From the NCBI GenBank assembly GCA_963781785.1, contig CAWAHD010000005.1:2976001-3040000 (forward strand): 64,000 nt of DNA, written 5' to 3'. This document shows positions 18,206 through 28,300 of this stretch, one piece after another. Every line of letters starts with the position of its first letter. Positions within the stretch are counted from its first letter, which is position 1. The notes beneath the pieces were generated by a model that was not told the origin of the DNA, searched no databases, and saw nothing but the letters and a program-made list of their open reading frames with translations. This DNA comes from CAWAHD01 sp963781785. GTDB taxonomy: Bacteria > Planctomycetota > Planctomycetia > Isosphaerales > Isosphaeraceae. The position numbers and the translations under genes are program-made.

Positions 18206-20647
18206 ATGCCGGACGAACGCACTGAGCCAGCACGACCCTCCTGGAAACGCAAGGCTGCTCGAGCGCCTCGACCGGAGCGGTCAACGCACGAATGGAACAA
18301 GCGCGAGCCCAAGCCGGCCGGCGCAGTCAAGCTGCCCTGGTCGGGACGCTTCAAGCTCGCGAGCGCCCTTGTGGGTTTCGTCGCCTGCCTGGTGGCCATC
18401 ATCGTTTTGATCATCATGATCCGGCGCCCGCCGCCGGCGGCGGTTGTCCTGGTCGGCGCCGACTACGCCGATAACGCGATGGTCCCTCACAACGTCCTCG
18501 GCTGGGAGGGGATCGCCGGGATCGAAAAACTCTCGAAGACCCCTGCGCGGTGGTCGCTTCTGCCACCCGCGTCGCTCCAGTTGATCAGGCAAGTGCAGGT
18601 TATTGATCATCGCGAGCGCTGGGATGCCCTGATCGAGGGTCTCGCGAAGACACGGTTCTCGCAAAAGACCTTGCTCATCGTGGTCGAGCTCCACGGCGGA
18701 TCCGACCCCGACCATGGGTATTTGATTCCCGACAAGATGTCCTCGGCCGAGGAACGACTCGATCTGGCGCATGTGATCGATTCGATGCGCAAGCTGCCAT
18801 CGAACAAACAAAAAATCCTCGTGGTCGAGGGAGCCCAGATTCCCGCCAACTGGCAGCTCGGAATGATGCACAACGATTTCGCTCGCCGGCTTCAAGATCT
18901 CGAGCCCGAGATCCAGGCGGTGGAGAATCTCTGGGTCCTGAGCGCTGCCGACATCGATCAGCGGTGCTGGGTTTCGGAGGGGCTCGGACGAACGGTGTTC
19001 AGCCATTTCATCATCGACGGGTTGCGAGGAAAGGCCGCGGGATCCGACGGGAGCCTGACGCTCGCCGGGTTATATGCCTATGTCCGCGAGAACGTGCGGA
19101 ATTGGGTCTGGAAAGCACGTGAGGCGATTCAAGAGCCGGTCCTGCTTCCCCGCCCCGCATCGGAGAGTCAGGTTGCCGCGACCGAGGGGAATCCCAAACC
19201 AAAAGCGAAAGCGGGCAAGCCGGTCGCACGAAATGCAGCCAGCGACGTCTTTCTGGCCTCGGTCGAACACGCGCCGGCTCCACAGGCCCCCGGTCCGCCA
19301 GACCGCCGGACCCTGGAGGAGGTGTGGCAGACATTTCACAAATTGGATGCGCTGGTTCCTCATCCGGTCCTGTATTCGCCGCGACGGTGGCGCCAGTATC
19401 GAGCCGACCTGGTCCGCTACGAGCAGCTCGTTCGTGCCGGCGGGTCGGCGAAGGCCGGACCGGTCCGGGAGCGGATCGATGCGGTCGCTCGCTCGCTGGA
19501 GAGCGATCGGTTTCTCAATCGCCTGCCGAAATCGGCCGAGAACACTCTGGTGATGAATGTGGTGGCTGGGGGCGGGCTCGAGACCGCATCAGCCGAACCC
19601 AAGGAGCTCCTGCCGTTCTGGGATGCAACGGGCAGATCGGATGCGGCCAAGGAGTGGGAATCACTCCGAGCATCCGAGCACGCGGCCGTCGACGGCCGCC
19701 CGTCACTGCGAACGCGGATTGACGACTTCCTGCTGCGGCGGGCCATTGCCGAGCCGGCCAAAAACCTCGAGCCCGCCGCCGTGAAGCTCGCGATCTCCGA
19801 GAACGGCAGCGATTTTCCCCAGCCGGCGGAGGCCCATTACCTGCGGATGCTTCATCTCTGGCGCGAACGAGAGCCCCTGGCAAGCCCCACTCCGCGGTGG
19901 TGGGGACTGGTGAAACAGGCACTGGCAGTCCGCAGGCTGGCGGAACGGTCGGCCGTGGCCGCCTCTGAGAACACGGCCGAGTACTCCTACGGCGAGCAGG
20001 TCTATCCCTGGATCAAGAAACAGATCGAGGCCGCCGACAACGACCGCCGGCGCGGTGAAGACCAGCTTTTCTCATCGCAGGAAACGGTGTGGGACCAATC
20101 TGAAGCGGCCTTCGCTTTGGCCCGTACCGGCTATCTAGAGGCAGTCCGCCGCGCTGGCATCATCCGGACGGCGCTGGCCGCCCACGACCGGTCTCTGGCG
20201 ATCTTGCCCGACTACTCGCGATGGCTTGCCCACCGCTACTCCGATGAGCTGCAGAACGATCTGGTTAGTGCGGTCGAGAATCTCTGGGTATTGACCCATC
20301 AATTGACCGCTCGGCTGGGCAACCCGCAGAGCGATGCCGACCTTGTTCCCCTGTCAGAAGCCTCGCATTCACTTTCGCGCGGGCTTCTTGAGCTGACACG
20401 TCGCTTTGACGATCAAGGCTCGCGCCCGAACGAAGACTGGGAGGCGACTGCGGCCGCCGCCGCGGTGCCGTTCCCGGACACCGGCGACCTGGCCAAACGC
20501 TCGCGAATCTGGGAGCGCCTCGACAACATCGGGCAGCACGATCGAGAGCTGGCCGAATCCGACAAGTCCGAGCCGGCCCATCTTTCGGACGACGATCGGG
20601 TTCAGGACGCCGGCGCGTCCGGCGCCGTGCCCAGATCCAGGGCTTGA
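18206..20647 (+). CDS. Membrane-anchored protein with inactive caspase-like domain (first part of a split giant gene)
   Basis: The frame starts at 18203 (GTG) or 18206 (ATG). A basic N-terminus is followed by a transmembrane helix at about residues 50-73, then a caspase-like p20 domain (to about residue 310): a strand VLVGADYADNA, the histidine loop VELHGGSDPDHGYLIPD (His about 164) and the nucleophile loop ILVVEGAQI, where the usual Asp-Ala-Cys is Glu-Gly-Ala. The His is kept but the Cys is missing, so the domain should be proteolytically dead. The rest is helical and charged, with no known domain. The stop at 20645 overlaps an ATG (TGATG), yet the next frame reads naturally upstream (AQIQGLMAMSALGE), so this and the next two entries look like one protein of about 1,730 residues. 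Confidence 0.65.
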   Translation: MPDERTEPARPSWKRKAARAPRPERSTHEWNKREPKPAGAVKLPWSGRFKLASALVGFVACLVAIIVLIIMIRRPPPAAVVLVGADYADNAMVPHNVLGWEGIAGIEKLSKTPARWSLLPPASLQLIRQVQVIDHRERWDALIEGLAKTRFSQKTLLIVVELHGGSDPDHGYLIPDKMSSAEERLDLAHVIDSMRKLPSNKQKILVVEGAQIPANWQLGMMHNDFARRLQDLEPEIQAVENLWVLSAADIDQRCWVSEGLGRTVFSHFIIDGLRGKAAGSDGSLTLAGLYAYVRENVRNWVWKAREAIQEPVLLPRPASESQVAATEGNPKPKAKAGKPVARNAASDVFLASVEHAPAPQAPGPPDRRTLEEVWQTFHKLDALVPHPVLYSPRRWRQYRADLVRYEQLVRAGGSAKAGPVRERIDAVARSLESDRFLNRLPKSAENTLVMNVVAGGGLETASAEPKELLPFWDATGRSDAAKEWESLRASEHAAVDGRPSLRTRIDDFLLRRAIAEPAKNLEPAAVKLAISENGSDFPQPAEAHYLRMLHLWREREPLASPTPRWWGLVKQALAVRRLAERSAVAASENTAEYSYGEQVYPWIKKQIEAADNDRRRGEDQLFSSQETVWDQSEAAFALARTGYLEAVRRAGIIRTALAAHDRSLAILPDYSRWLAHRYSDELQNDLVSAVENLWVLTHQLTARLGNPQSDADLVPLSEASHSLSRGLLELTRRFDDQGSRPNEDWEATAAAAAVPFPDTGDLAKRSRIWERLDNIGQHDRELAESDKSEPAHLSDDDRVQDAGASGAVPRSRA

Positions 20648-21228
20648 TGGCCATGTCGGCCCTGGGGGAGTCGCGGTTCGACAAGTCCGGTAACCCCCAG
20701 TCCCGGGAAAAGGGCGATTTCGACTCCACTATCAAGCGGATTCGCCGGGCCGCTGAAAACGAAGGCGAGCGTGCCGGGACGTGGTGGCAAGAGCTCGCAG
20801 ACGCGGGAAGTCTGATCGGAGAGCGATGGCAACGGATGGCTCCGGTCATTGACGACCTGGCCGACGAGAAGAACGGCATCGCCAAGTTCGACGACTTCGA
20901 GAACCGGTTGTGGGAAGCCGATCGGCTGGGCCGGCAACTGGACCGGGCGGCCCCGCGCCTTGAGGAATCGGCCATCGAACCGACCGCAAGGCTCCGCCAG
21001 GCGCGAGTCCACGACCTCTTGCTGGAGATGGCCCGGCGCGCCTGGCTTGATCACTGGTTTGACGAGAAGCCGAACGACACTCCCTACTACCGGCTCGCGT
21101 CGACCCGGTTCGTCAGCGATGCAAGCAAACTCTTCCCCGACAGCCCTCGGGTGCGAGAGGTCCAGGAACAACTCAAGGACGGGAAACTCGAGGTCACGGG
21201 CCCCTGCGCGGCGGGTTCTCACCAGTGA
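20647..21228 (+). CDS. Helical middle segment of the split giant gene
   Basis: This frame encodes about 193 mostly helical, charged residues (RIRRAAENEGERAGTWWQEL, DDFENRLWEADRLGRQLDR, ARVHDLLLEMARRAWLDHWF), with no recognised domain. The sequence flows from the preceding frame after a shift near 20620-20645 and into the following frame near 21200, where LEVTGP continues as ARRVLTSELATSL. Two compensating shifts (frames 2, 1, 2) bracket the segment, so it is probably the linker between the caspase-like and vWA parts of one protein. Translation as a separate coupled protein from the ATG at 20647 is the alternative. Confidence 0.5.
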   Translation: MAMSALGESRFDKSGNPQSREKGDFDSTIKRIRRAAENEGERAGTWWQELADAGSLIGERWQRMAPVIDDLADEKNGIAKFDDFENRLWEADRLGRQLDRAAPRLEESAIEPTARLRQARVHDLLLEMARRAWLDHWFDEKPNDTPYYRLASTRFVSDASKLFPDSPRVREVQEQLKDGKLEVTGPCAAGSHQ

Positions 21229-23395
21229 ACTAGCGACCAGCCTCGTTTACAAGATCCAAACGGTGGGTCAAGTGCCCGACGGCATCCCCGTGTTCAAGCC
21301 GGTCCTGGACCAGCTCGAGCTGGTGGGAGATCGGGCAGGCTTTCGCACTTTGACGAGGAAAGCCGGAAGCGACTCGGTCGAGTTCGCGGTCAGCAGCCCG
21401 TTGATCCGCCAAGCCGAGACCGACCCGAAGCTCGATCAACCCAGAATCGCGATGGCTGCATTGACCGTCGAGGGAGCCTTCCGGGGTCAACCCTTGACGT
21501 TCCGAACGGAAGTTCAACTCCACCCCGTTGCGAACACGGTTGCAATCGGTCCGCCGCCTCCCGATCCGGCCGGTGCCAGCATCGCGATCCGCGCCAGCCA
21601 GGAGATCATTGATGAGTTTGCACCCGGAAGCGGGTCGATTGCGATCGTGCTCGATTGCTCGGGGAGTATGCTGGATCGGTCAGGGGTCGGCGGGAAGACG
21701 AAATTCGACGACGCTCAGGATGCCCTCCGAGACGTTCTCAAGCTCGTGCCTTCGAAGACGAGGCTCAGTCTCTGGACGTTCAGCCAGCTTCCTCCCAATG
21801 CCATTCTGCTCGCGGACGGAAACGTCGATCCCAACTCCATTCCGCCGGGCCTTGACAAGGAACCCGAGAGGACAATCAGTCGCTTGTTGCCTCCTGAACC
21901 CTGGGATCCGAACCGGGCCGACGGATTGGTTGAGCGGATCAAACAGCTCAAACCGTACTTGCACACGCCACTGGTGCAGGCCATGTGGCAGGTCGCGAAC
22001 AGTGACTTGAAGGCCGCCACCGGCATGAAGACGCTTCTGGTACTGACTGACGGCGACGACGACCGGCTCAAGGACAACCCCAAGTACAACCCCAACAAAA
22101 TGACGCCGTCTGAATTTGTCGTTGCCGGTTTCAAGCCTCTGAACATTCGCGTCAACATGATCTTCTTCACGCCCGCGGGCGATAAGCGGGAAATCGCGCG
22201 GGCCCGGCAAAACTTCGAGGGAGCCCTCAAGCAACTGGACCCTCCCGGCAATTTCGTCCTGGCCAACAATTTGAACGAGCTGATCGTGACCCTCAAGCGA
22301 GGGCTCCGCCAGAAACTGACCTGCCAGATCTTGAAGCCACCCGACTGGACCCAGGTCGGCGAGGAACCGCTCGATGTGACCGGTCCGGATGACGTCGACG
22401 ACAAGTGGTGGACCAGCGGACTGGAGCCCGGAATCTACAAGCTGCGGGTCCACGCGGACAAGCCGTATAACCATGAGATTGACCTCAAGAAAGGCGACCG
22501 GGTCATCATCCGGCTGGTCGATGGCCCGGACGACGGCATTGCGTTTGAGCACGCCCTGTACAGCAACGACGATCATCAATTTGCCAAGCGTGTTCAGGGC
22601 GAAAGCGGCGGGTGGCGGCTGGCCGCGCTGGCCGACCAGCGCCGGCCTCAGGGAGACAAGGAGCGGCTTCAACTCTTCGCCGCCCTCGAGCGAAAGCCGG
22701 ACGCACCGGGTCCAGGGCGCCTCCAGCAGATCGAGCCCCGCATGGCCTGGTTTCGTGTCGAAGCCGCCGACCATCCCGACGCCAATTTCTCGCTGCGGTG
22801 GCAAGAGCAAATCTTCTATCCCGGGCCAACCTGGCAGTTTGATGTGCCGCGCTGGGTCGCCGACCCGGCCGGCGAAGGGCTCGCCAAGCCGATCCTGACG
22901 GCCTGGTGGCGAGGCCCCGAAGCGACGTTTGAGCCTCCCCGCGTTTTCGCGCTCGATCCCCCCGGAAACCCCGGCGAGCTGCCCCGGTCACTCCAGGTCG
23001 AGGATGGAAAGACGGTGATCATCGAATCGCTGGGTGTTGAAGAGCATGATGTCACGGTCCGGCTGGGCGAGCCGCTAGTGCGCGAGTCATGCCTGGTCGT
23101 GCGACTGGCATTTCCCAAGAACACCCCATACCTCGTCGACCCGGAGCGACTGGCGGGATTGCAAATCGTCGGTTACGAGCACCGACTTTACGACCGGGCT
23201 GGCAAGTACACCGGGATTTTCTGGCCGGTGAACCAGCCCAGCTTCGAGAAGCTCAGCAGCCTGAGCTTGATCGCGCTCGACGCGTTTCGGAACCAGGCTG
23301 AAACCGCGAACTGCAAGGTGGCGATCAAGCTGCCGCCGCCGCGCACCGACGACCAGCTTCCCAAGCCACCCTCAGCAATCGTCAAAGGGGACTGA
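21203..23395 (+). CDS. von Willebrand factor A domain part of the split giant gene
   Basis: The meaningful sequence begins near 21203. After a beta-rich segment comes a vWA domain with an intact metal-ion-dependent adhesion site: IVLDCSGSM (DxSxS, Asp at 21653), a Thr in LHTPLVQAMW and LLVLTDGDDD. About 450 residues of beta-sandwich-like sequence follow (YKLRVHADKPYNHEIDL, WQEQIFYPGPTW and similar strands). The vWA domain suggests divalent-metal-dependent protein binding outside the cytoplasm, fed by the N-terminal anchor in the upstream part. It ends 106 bp before the next giant gene, which has the same overall plan; they probably form one operon. Open sequence upstream to 20849 in this frame is not coding-like. 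Confidence 0.7.
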   Translation, partial: PARRVLTSELATSLVYKIQTVGQVPDGIPVFKPVLDQLELVGDRAGFRTLTRKAGSDSVEFAVSSPLIRQAETDPKLDQPRIAMAALTVEGAFRGQPLTFRTEVQLHPVANTVAIGPPPPDPAGASIAIRASQEIIDEFAPGSGSIAIVLDCSGSMLDRSGVGGKTKFDDAQDALRDVLKLVPSKTRLSLWTFSQLPPNAILLADGNVDPNSIPPGLDKEPERTISRLLPPEPWDPNRADGLVERIKQLKPYLHTPLVQAMWQVANSDLKAATGMKTLLVLTDGDDDRLKDNPKYNPNKMTPSEFVVAGFKPLNIRVNMIFFTPAGDKREIARARQNFEGALKQLDPPGNFVLANNLNELIVTLKRGLRQKLTCQILKPPDWTQVGEEPLDVTGPDDVDDKWWTSGLEPGIYKLRVHADKPYNHEIDLKKGDRVIIRLVDGPDDGIAFEHALYSNDDHQFAKRVQGESGGWRLAALADQRRPQGDKERLQLFAALERKPDAPGPGRLQQIEPRMAWFRVEAADHPDANFSLRWQEQIFYPGPTWQFDVPRWVADPAGEGLAKPILTAWWRGPEATFEPPRVFALDPPGNPGELPRSLQVEDGKTVIIESLGVEEHDVTVRLGEPLVRESCLVVRLAFPKNTPYLVDPERLAGLQIVGYEHRLYDRAGKYTGIFWPVNQPSFEKLSSLSLIALDAFRNQAETANCKVAIKLPPPRTDDQLPKPPSAIVKGD

Positions 23396-23501
23396 GCCGA
23401 GGGCGGCCGTCAAAGAACGCATCGAGTCCGGTTGTCGGCTGGTATTCAGGTCGTGATTCGTGTCCCGGCTCAAGCGGTCGAGACAGCACAGGAGACGAAG
23501 A

Positions 23502-25319
23502 ATGTCGGGCGGCACAACGACTGGGGTGGGACGCTGGCGTGACGGAAGGCCCGCTCGTTCCGGGCCATCTCGAGCCCGGGTTCTTTCGATCAAGTGGTTA
23601 CAGACCACGTTGCTCTCAGGCCTTCTCCTCTGCGTCGTCCTGACCATGGCCTGGATCGTGTGGCAATGGGTTTTTGGCGGTCCACCCAGAACCGAATTCG
23701 TCGCTTTGTTCGTCAGCCAGTTCCAGCGCCGGGAGATCTCTCCTCTCCCTTGGGCCGATGCCGATCGACAGGCGATCAAGCAGGCGCAACTGTTTGCCCA
23801 GATCGAGGCGGATGACAAGGCCGGCGTACAGCTCACGAACGACGTCATGAGCGACCGCCTGGTTGCGCTCGAGAAGAGCCAACCTGATCATGCGGTGGTC
23901 GTTTACCTGGCGGCCCGCACCGTCGTCGATATCGATGGCGCTCTTCAGATCGTGGCCGCCGACTCCGATCCCTACTCGCCCAAGACCTTGCTGCCCTTGC
24001 GGAACGTACTGGCCTCCTTGAAGAAATGCCGTGCTGACAAAAAGCTGCTGATCCTTGATGTTGTCTCGGTTCCGTCAAATCCTCTCGACCTGGGAGGCAC
24101 ATCCGATGGAGTGGCTGATCTGATCCCCAAGGAATTGAGCAATGAGAATGATCCCGGTCAGCTCTTCGACCCCAAGCTCAGCGTTCTGGTGGCCTGCTCC
24201 CCTGGCGAGTCCGCTCTCTGGTCCGAGCCGAACGGTCAGTCGAACTTCGGCTTCTATTTTTTGCAAGCCTTCACCGACCCGGATGCCGATACCAGCCACA
24301 ATCAGGTCGTCTCCGTCAAGGAATTGGCCGACTATCTCAAGAAGAACGTCGACGAATGGGCTCGCGCGCATCGCGGACGTTCTCAGCGTCCGATGCTGTT
24401 TGGATCCAAGCAGGACTTCGATCTTGCCGCCGTCGATCCCAGACGAGCCAGGCCCCCTTCGAACGACGGAACGTCGCAAGCTGCAGTGTCCAAAGACAAA
24501 GTCGCGGACAAGGACAAAGCTGCCAAGAAGGACAAGGCCGCCGACAAGGACAAGGCCGCCGACAAGGACAAGGCGGCCGGACCGGCGGCGGCCAAGGCGG
24601 CCGAGAAGGACGGCACCGAATCTTCGCAGGAGAGAGAGCGCGCGTACCCCCAGTGGCTGACCGACGGCTGGGGATTGCGCGAGCGCTGGGTGAACGACGG
24701 CGATATAGAGCTTGCTCCGCGCGTGTTCCGCCGGCTGGAAGCCAGTCTTCTGCGAGCGGAGATGAAGTGGCGCAGTGCGAGCAAGGACCAGGGGGTACCG
24801 GACTCACCGAATGACGACATTCCCTCGCTTTCGGCCGAGATGGATCAAGCCCGTCGCGTCACTCTACCCACCGTGCGTTCGGTGGGCCACGCGCGAGCGT
24901 TTGGCCTCCCTGCCGACCCTGCGCTCGTCGCTGGACTCAAGGGATTGCTTGAAGGGCGGCGCAAGCCAGACCTGTCCGCCACTCCGGACCAGATCAAGAC
25001 CCAGCTTGCGGCGGCCAAGAAGGCATTCCTCGCGACCCTGAAGGAAAAGACCTGTCTCGACCTGGCACGGACAATCGCCGAGGCAACCGCTGACGAGCGG
25101 TTTGACCCCGGGACCGTCATGTTCATCGATTCCTTGATCGTCGAGAGCCGCATTTCGACGCGATGTCATCGAGGTCCGGCTCCTGCAGCAGCTCGCCCGC
25201 CGCGCGGCGCGGGCCCGGCCTGGGAGCTGGGACGACGAAACGGCGAAAATGACCTGGGAAACCGTCCTGCTCGCGGAGGAGGCCAACAACCGACCTGGAA
25301 CCTTGCCATGGGTTCGTGA
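23502..25319 (+). CDS. Second membrane-anchored protein with inactive caspase-like domain (N-terminal part)
   Basis: ATG 23502 is preferred over GTG 23460 because AGGAG lies 8 bases upstream. A basic N-terminus precedes one transmembrane helix (about residues 33-56), then a caspase-like domain: LFVSQFQRREI, the histidine loop VVVYLAARTVVDIDG and the nucleophile loop LLILDVVSVP. Both catalytic positions are lost. A later SVLVACSPGE strand and FGFYFLQAFT helix fit the end of the caspase fold. A Lys/Asp/Ala repeat (KDKAAD units, about 24488-24600) forms a charged linker to a helical region. The real frame shifts near 25150, and the last 55 residues before 25319 (RGPAPAAARPPRG onward) are out of frame. 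The gene continues in the next entry. Confidence 0.65.
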   Translation: MSGGTTTGVGRWRDGRPARSGPSRARVLSIKWLQTTLLSGLLLCVVLTMAWIVWQWVFGGPPRTEFVALFVSQFQRREISPLPWADADRQAIKQAQLFAQIEADDKAGVQLTNDVMSDRLVALEKSQPDHAVVVYLAARTVVDIDGALQIVAADSDPYSPKTLLPLRNVLASLKKCRADKKLLILDVVSVPSNPLDLGGTSDGVADLIPKELSNENDPGQLFDPKLSVLVACSPGESALWSEPNGQSNFGFYFLQAFTDPDADTSHNQVVSVKELADYLKKNVDEWARAHRGRSQRPMLFGSKQDFDLAAVDPRRARPPSNDGTSQAAVSKDKVADKDKAAKKDKAADKDKAADKDKAAGPAAAKAAEKDGTESSQERERAYPQWLTDGWGLRERWVNDGDIELAPRVFRRLEASLLRAEMKWRSASKDQGVPDSPNDDIPSLSAEMDQARRVTLPTVRSVGHARAFGLPADPALVAGLKGLLEGRRKPDLSATPDQIKTQLAAAKKAFLATLKEKTCLDLARTIAEATADERFDPGTVMFIDSLIVESRISTRCHRGPAPAAARPPRGAGPAWELGRRNGENDLGNRPARGGGQQPTWNLAMGS

Positions 25320-28300
25320 CCTGCTCGACGAGGCCGATGTCCTGCGGCACGAAGCCCAGGTGCTCCTCTTGCCCGAGGCCTATGGTTATGCATCGGATAT
25401 CCACATCTCCAAACTCTGGCAGGATGTACACGACAAGTACGTCTTCATCGACAACTGCCAGAAGAAGATCCGGAACGGCCAGATCGTGCTCGATCGTGCT
25501 CGGGCCGCGCTGCCGGCGTATCTTCCCTACCTGGAGACAGCCGGCCGGGTGGGTCACGAATCCCTCTGGCACCAGACTGTCGAGGCCGCTCATCAGCTCG
25601 ACTTGCTCCTGGAGAAGCCCCAGGCCTCTTCGGATTCGGAGCACCTGAGTCGTGATCGCCTGGAACTGTTGAGCGGCTCTTTGGCGGGCGCCACTCAGAA
25701 GCTCGACGCGCAGTTGACCGAGCTGCTCCGACCGTTCCAGCCCGAAGACATCCGCTCGGTGATACGGCAGTGCGAGTCGACCCGGCCCCAGCCTGGACTG
25801 GCGGAGGAGGTCGAGGCGATTCTGGCCACTCCGTTTCCGCCGGCCGCAGACCGCGCGCGGCTCTGGGCAGCCGGCCTGGTCCTCGACCGGCGACTCGGCG
25901 AACTCCCGATTCGCGATCCGGGCAGTTCGAGCGACTCTGCCCGTTCTAGCCGTGAACGGCGTGAGGCCGTGCGGGATCTCGCCATCCGGCGGACACGGCG
26001 GCTCTGGGCACTCTGGCAACTGGCCAGCCCCAAAACAACCGGCAGCGGTCTCGACGACGCCGTCGACGCCGCCTCAGAGTCGAAGGCCGAGGGTCGATCT
26101 TCAGGCGTTGATCGTGCCTCCGATCTGACCGCCCTCGCCAGGGCCTGGCGCGGATTGGCAAGGGCAGCGAGATCTGTCCATGGGAAACTCCTTGACCTGG
26201 ACGCATCGGCGGAACGTCAGGAAGGAGACGATCGTCCTGGCTGGATCACTCCGGCATTTACCCTCAGTCTCAGCTCGAACCCGGCACGACAAAGCCGCGA
26301 CCGGGATCATCTGGCGGCCAGGGCATGGCTCGCCCGACATTACCTGTACGAAAGCCGCGACCTCCACAAACTGGTCGATCCCGAAGGGTTTTATGAGACT
26401 GCGGCGCTGGAATGTTCCCGGTCGGATCGGTTGCCGCCCGAAACCTGGCTCACGATGGATCCGGGCGAAGAATCCGCATCGGGCGTGACCCTCTCGCAGC
26501 GAATGAATCGAGCGGAGCCGAGCATCCGCATTCTGGTCGACGGACCTGGCGCTGCGCCTCGGCAGAAGCTCACGCTCAAGGTTCTCGAACCGGATGACCC
26601 TCGACTTGTCGTCGGGCCGGCGTCGGCTGACCTCGAAATACCTGTTCAAACCCAACACACCGAGACCATCAAAGTCGAATGGGCTGAGGATCGAGCCGGT
26701 GAGGTCAGCGGGCCTCCTCCAGCAGGCATGATCATCCAGGCGCGGTTGCCGAACGAACGCGTGTATCACCTCCTCGTGCCGCTTTCGATCAATGCGGAAA
26801 GTAGCAGGCCTCGGCTCGTGCTTCGGACTGATCCGTCCCAGGGTAACGACGTTTCATTCAAAGGATTCCGCTTGCGGGCCCTGCCGATGCGCCAAAGTTA
26901 TTTCCTTCTGGTGCGGAATCCCTCCCCGGTCGCTCGCGACGTGATCGTCGAGATCGTCGCGGGGGCGAAGGTGCTGCCCGCTGGCGGCGGAAAGGCATTT
27001 CACGTAAACGGAGGTGCCACGGTACCCGTGCCGAGCTTCGAGACGCCCGCCCCGAAGCCGGACGGCCCGCTCCAGGAAGCTCCGTCCGGACTGAAGGTGC
27101 TCTTGCGCGACTCCGCGGCGGGCCAGGTACTCGACGAGCAACCCCTGGAGCCGGCGATCGCCGCGCCGCTTGAGTATCTGAAAGTGACTCAGGCTCGTTT
27201 CATCCCGACGCGCCCGGGCAACCAGCGTAACCGCCTCGAGGTTTCCCTCGAGTCGCTCCCCCAGATGACCGGTCCGCCTGCTCTCGTCAAGCTGATCGTT
27301 CCCTCGGACAAAGAGATCTTCCCCGCCTTCCGCGAACCGCCGCTCGGAACGCTCGAGGGACCGCTCAAGCCCGCTGGCGAGAGACTGGATCTGTACGCGG
27401 AGGACATCAAGCTCGACCCCGCCGCTGACGAGGTAGGGAAGTTCCAGCTCACGATTGACGGACTAGAGCGCGCCATCTGGTACCAGACCCGTTTCATTGT
27501 GCAGGATGCAAGGCCCCAGCTTGCAACCGTTGTCAGTACACCCCGCGTCCGGTTCCAGCACACGATCGAGGTCAAGCAAGGACAGCGTGCCAGGCTGCAT
27601 GTCGTATTCGCCGTCGACAACGCACCTCCCGGCTCGAAACTGGTGTTCGAGCTGGGGCGATACAAGAACGGAAAAATGGCAACCGAGATCCCGCGGTGGG
27701 AGGAGACGCCCAGGCAAGGGCACATCGGGTTCGATCCCAAGGGCGAGGCCGGCGCGATCCTGTTCGAGGCATCAATTCAAGACTGGGTCCGGGATTTCGA
27801 CATCGCCCAGATCCGCGGCCCGCGCCGGCTGGAAGCGTCGTTGATCGAACCGCGCACCCGCAAAGTGCTCGCGACCTGGGGGACGGACGAGGTGCTCGAT
27901 GACCTGCCGCCAGAAGGTGCGTCGATCGTGCTGGTCGACGAGGTGCCGAAGGGAACCAGCCGGCTTGCTGTCAAGGCCACCGTCACTCCCCCTGCCGCGG
28001 GCATCAAGGACGTGGCGTTCATCGTGGGCTCGGAAGCGGATTTTGCCAAGGCCGAGGCCGATCGGAAGACCGTCGCCGGCGAGCCTGTGGGTGACGACCA
28101 GCGCGCCTGGGAAGCGACGCTGCCGCTCCCGAAGGACGCGGTCGCAAAGCTGGTTGTCACCGTGCGCTTCACCAGCCGGAAGGGACTGACCGCCTACGCC
28201 CACAAAGACGTCCTGGTGCGTGAGCCGCCTCCCTCACCAGAAGAGGCCGCCGCCAAGCCGGTCGCCGATAAACCGGGCGCTATCCAGGGCAAGGTGACCG